6,428 nt of DNA, from the NCBI GenBank assembly GCA_964651325.1, contig CAZYXP010000200.1, forward strand, positions 1 through 6,428, given 5' to 3'. Positions 6,051 through 6,428 of this stretch are shown here, piece by piece. The stretch comes from JADFOB01 sp964651325 (GTDB lineage: Bacteria > Planctomycetota > Phycisphaerae > UBA1845). The notes below the pieces were generated by a model. The model worked only from the letters and a program-made list of their open reading frames with translations, ran no database searches and had not been told where the DNA came from. The position numbers were made by a program, and so were the translations under genes. How positions within the stretch are numbered: position 1 is the stretch's first letter; each line of letters starts with the position of its first letter.

Positions 6051-6079
6051 TTGACGGGCTCAATGGCCCAGCGTATTGT
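6051..6079 (+). promoter_or_regulatory. Sigma-70-type promoter of the initiator tRNA
   Basis: TTGACG (-35, five of six consensus bases), a spacer of exactly 17 bases, then TATTGT (-10, four of six). The -10 ends 13 bases before the tRNA 5' end, so transcription would start around 6086 and leave a leader of only a few bases. This is the best promoter in the window. Confidence 0.7.
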
Positions 6080-6092
6080 TCGCAACCCCTGA

Positions 6093-6165
6093 TGCGGGGT
6101 AGAGCAGTTGGCAGCTCGTCGGGCTCATAACCCGGAGGTCGCAGGTTCGAGTCCTGCCCCCGCTA
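6093..6165 (+). tRNA. Initiator tRNA-fMet (anticodon CAT)
   Basis: A complete cloverleaf of 73 bases including the discriminator A73. The acceptor stem pairs at 2-71 to 7-66, the D arm is GAGC/GCTC, the anticodon loop is CTCATAA with CAT at 6126-6128, and the T arm is GCAGG-TTCGAGT-CCTGC. Three features mark it as the initiator rather than elongator Met or Ile2: a non-pairing 1:72 position (T1 against T72), three consecutive G-C pairs at the base of the anticodon stem (GGG/CCC), and an A11:T24 pair in the D stem. CCA is not encoded (ATCG follows), so it must be added after transcription. It stands alone with its own promoter and a downstream hairpin. Confidence 0.97.
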
Positions 6166-6174
6166 TCGTAATCC

Positions 6175-6200
6175 CTTTTCGTTTAAGCATTTACGAAAAG
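6175..6200 (+). terminator. Hairpin downstream of the tRNA, probable terminator
   Basis: CTTTTCGT and ACGAAAAG are perfect 8-base reverse complements around a 10-base loop, beginning 9 bases after the tRNA. The stem is AU-rich and is followed by TTCATTCGTT, T-rich but not a clean T run, so termination would be moderate. The position right after an isolated tRNA gene is the strongest argument. Confidence 0.5.
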
Positions 6201-6227
6201 TTCATTCGTTGCTCTATACGCTTTTCA

Positions 6228-6243
6228 GGCCGCTCTGGCGGCC
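6228..6243. repeat. Short GC-rich stem-loop
   Basis: GGCCGC-TCTG-GCGGCC, six perfect pairs with a four-base loop. No T run follows on either strand. It sits between the tRNA and the possible minus-strand gene end at 6350 and could act as a 3' stabiliser for either transcript. Confidence 0.4.
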
Positions 6244-6349
6244 CGAATTGTCGGGTGATGCAAATCCGCACGCGCGGGGGTGCGATCGTAGCGAACCACG
6301 CCGGTGGGTGGCGAAGGGCGACGCCGCATGAAAACCATCGTCGGCGTTG

Positions 6350-6428
6350 TCATCCGGCCGATTCGCTCCCAGCATCATCGTCATCGCCGTCACCACCGGC
6401 TCGCTTCAGTTCGTGCAGGGTCCTGCCT
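6350..6428 (-). CDS. Possible C-terminal end of an unidentified minus-strand protein
   Basis: From the right edge one minus-strand frame reads 25 codons to a TGA at 6350-6352. The peptide begins GRTLHELKRAGGDGDDDD and ends SESAG, an acidic, glycine-rich tail of the kind seen at the ends of some nucleic-acid-binding proteins. The other minus-strand frames close sooner. The plus-strand reading of the same bases gives a His/Arg run, as expected for the antisense of an acidic tail. The fragment is too short to identify or to prove coding. Between the tRNA hairpin and this stop (6201-6349) I see only the short stem-loop. Confidence 0.3.
   Translation of the reverse strand, partial: GRTLHELKRAGGDGDDDDAGSESAG

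Noticed and set aside
6228..6243. Intrinsic terminator for the tRNA or the edge gene
   Set aside because: The stem is perfect but no T tract follows on either strand, so it is listed only as a stem-loop.
6328..6428. Plus-strand frame starting ATGAAAACC near the right edge
   Set aside because: It reads as a His/Arg run, which looks like the antisense of the acidic tail on the other strand, and has no good ribosome-binding site.

Overview
The window most likely comes from a Gram-negative, moderately GC-rich bacterium, probably in or near the Planctomycetota. The taxonomic guess is inference. It rests on an outer-membrane beta-barrel protein of a kind I associate with that phylum, very small lipoprotein-like peptides, dispersed GC-rich hairpin repeats between genes, and a tRNA gene without an encoded CCA. 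No ribosomal or other marker gene is present to settle it.

Layout. Positions 1-1999 are a minus-strand signalling operon. In transcription order it holds an unrecognised 144-codon reading frame (uncertain), a single-domain CheY-like response regulator, a CheC-family phosphatase with both catalytic half-sites, and the first 199 residues of a PAS-containing histidine kinase that runs off the left edge. The genes overlap or nearly touch, which suggests translational coupling. Kinase, receiver and phosphatase could form a compact phosphorylation and reset circuit.

Positions 2212-3737 are read on the plus strand. A 355-residue exported beta-barrel protein is followed by two tiny frames of 41 and 36 codons that were probably missed by normal gene calling. 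The two peptides resemble each other (RW, then STG, exactly seven residues, then GC, then a short hydrophobic tail) and each has a GGGAG ribosome-binding site. This pair of paralogous micro-lipoproteins is the most novel-looking content of the window.

Positions 3738-3971 form a convergent intergenic region with two strong inverted repeats and a REP-like element. Positions 3972-5261 (minus) encode PurD, the glycinamide ribonucleotide synthetase of purine synthesis. Upstream of purD, about 790 bases (5262-6050) have no convincing gene but hold a second copy of the REP-like element, a degenerate purine-rich tandem repeat and an imperfect direct duplication. At 6051-6200 there is a self-contained initiator tRNA gene with a good sigma-70-type promoter and a downstream hairpin. 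The right edge may carry the last 25 codons of a minus-strand gene with an acidic tail.
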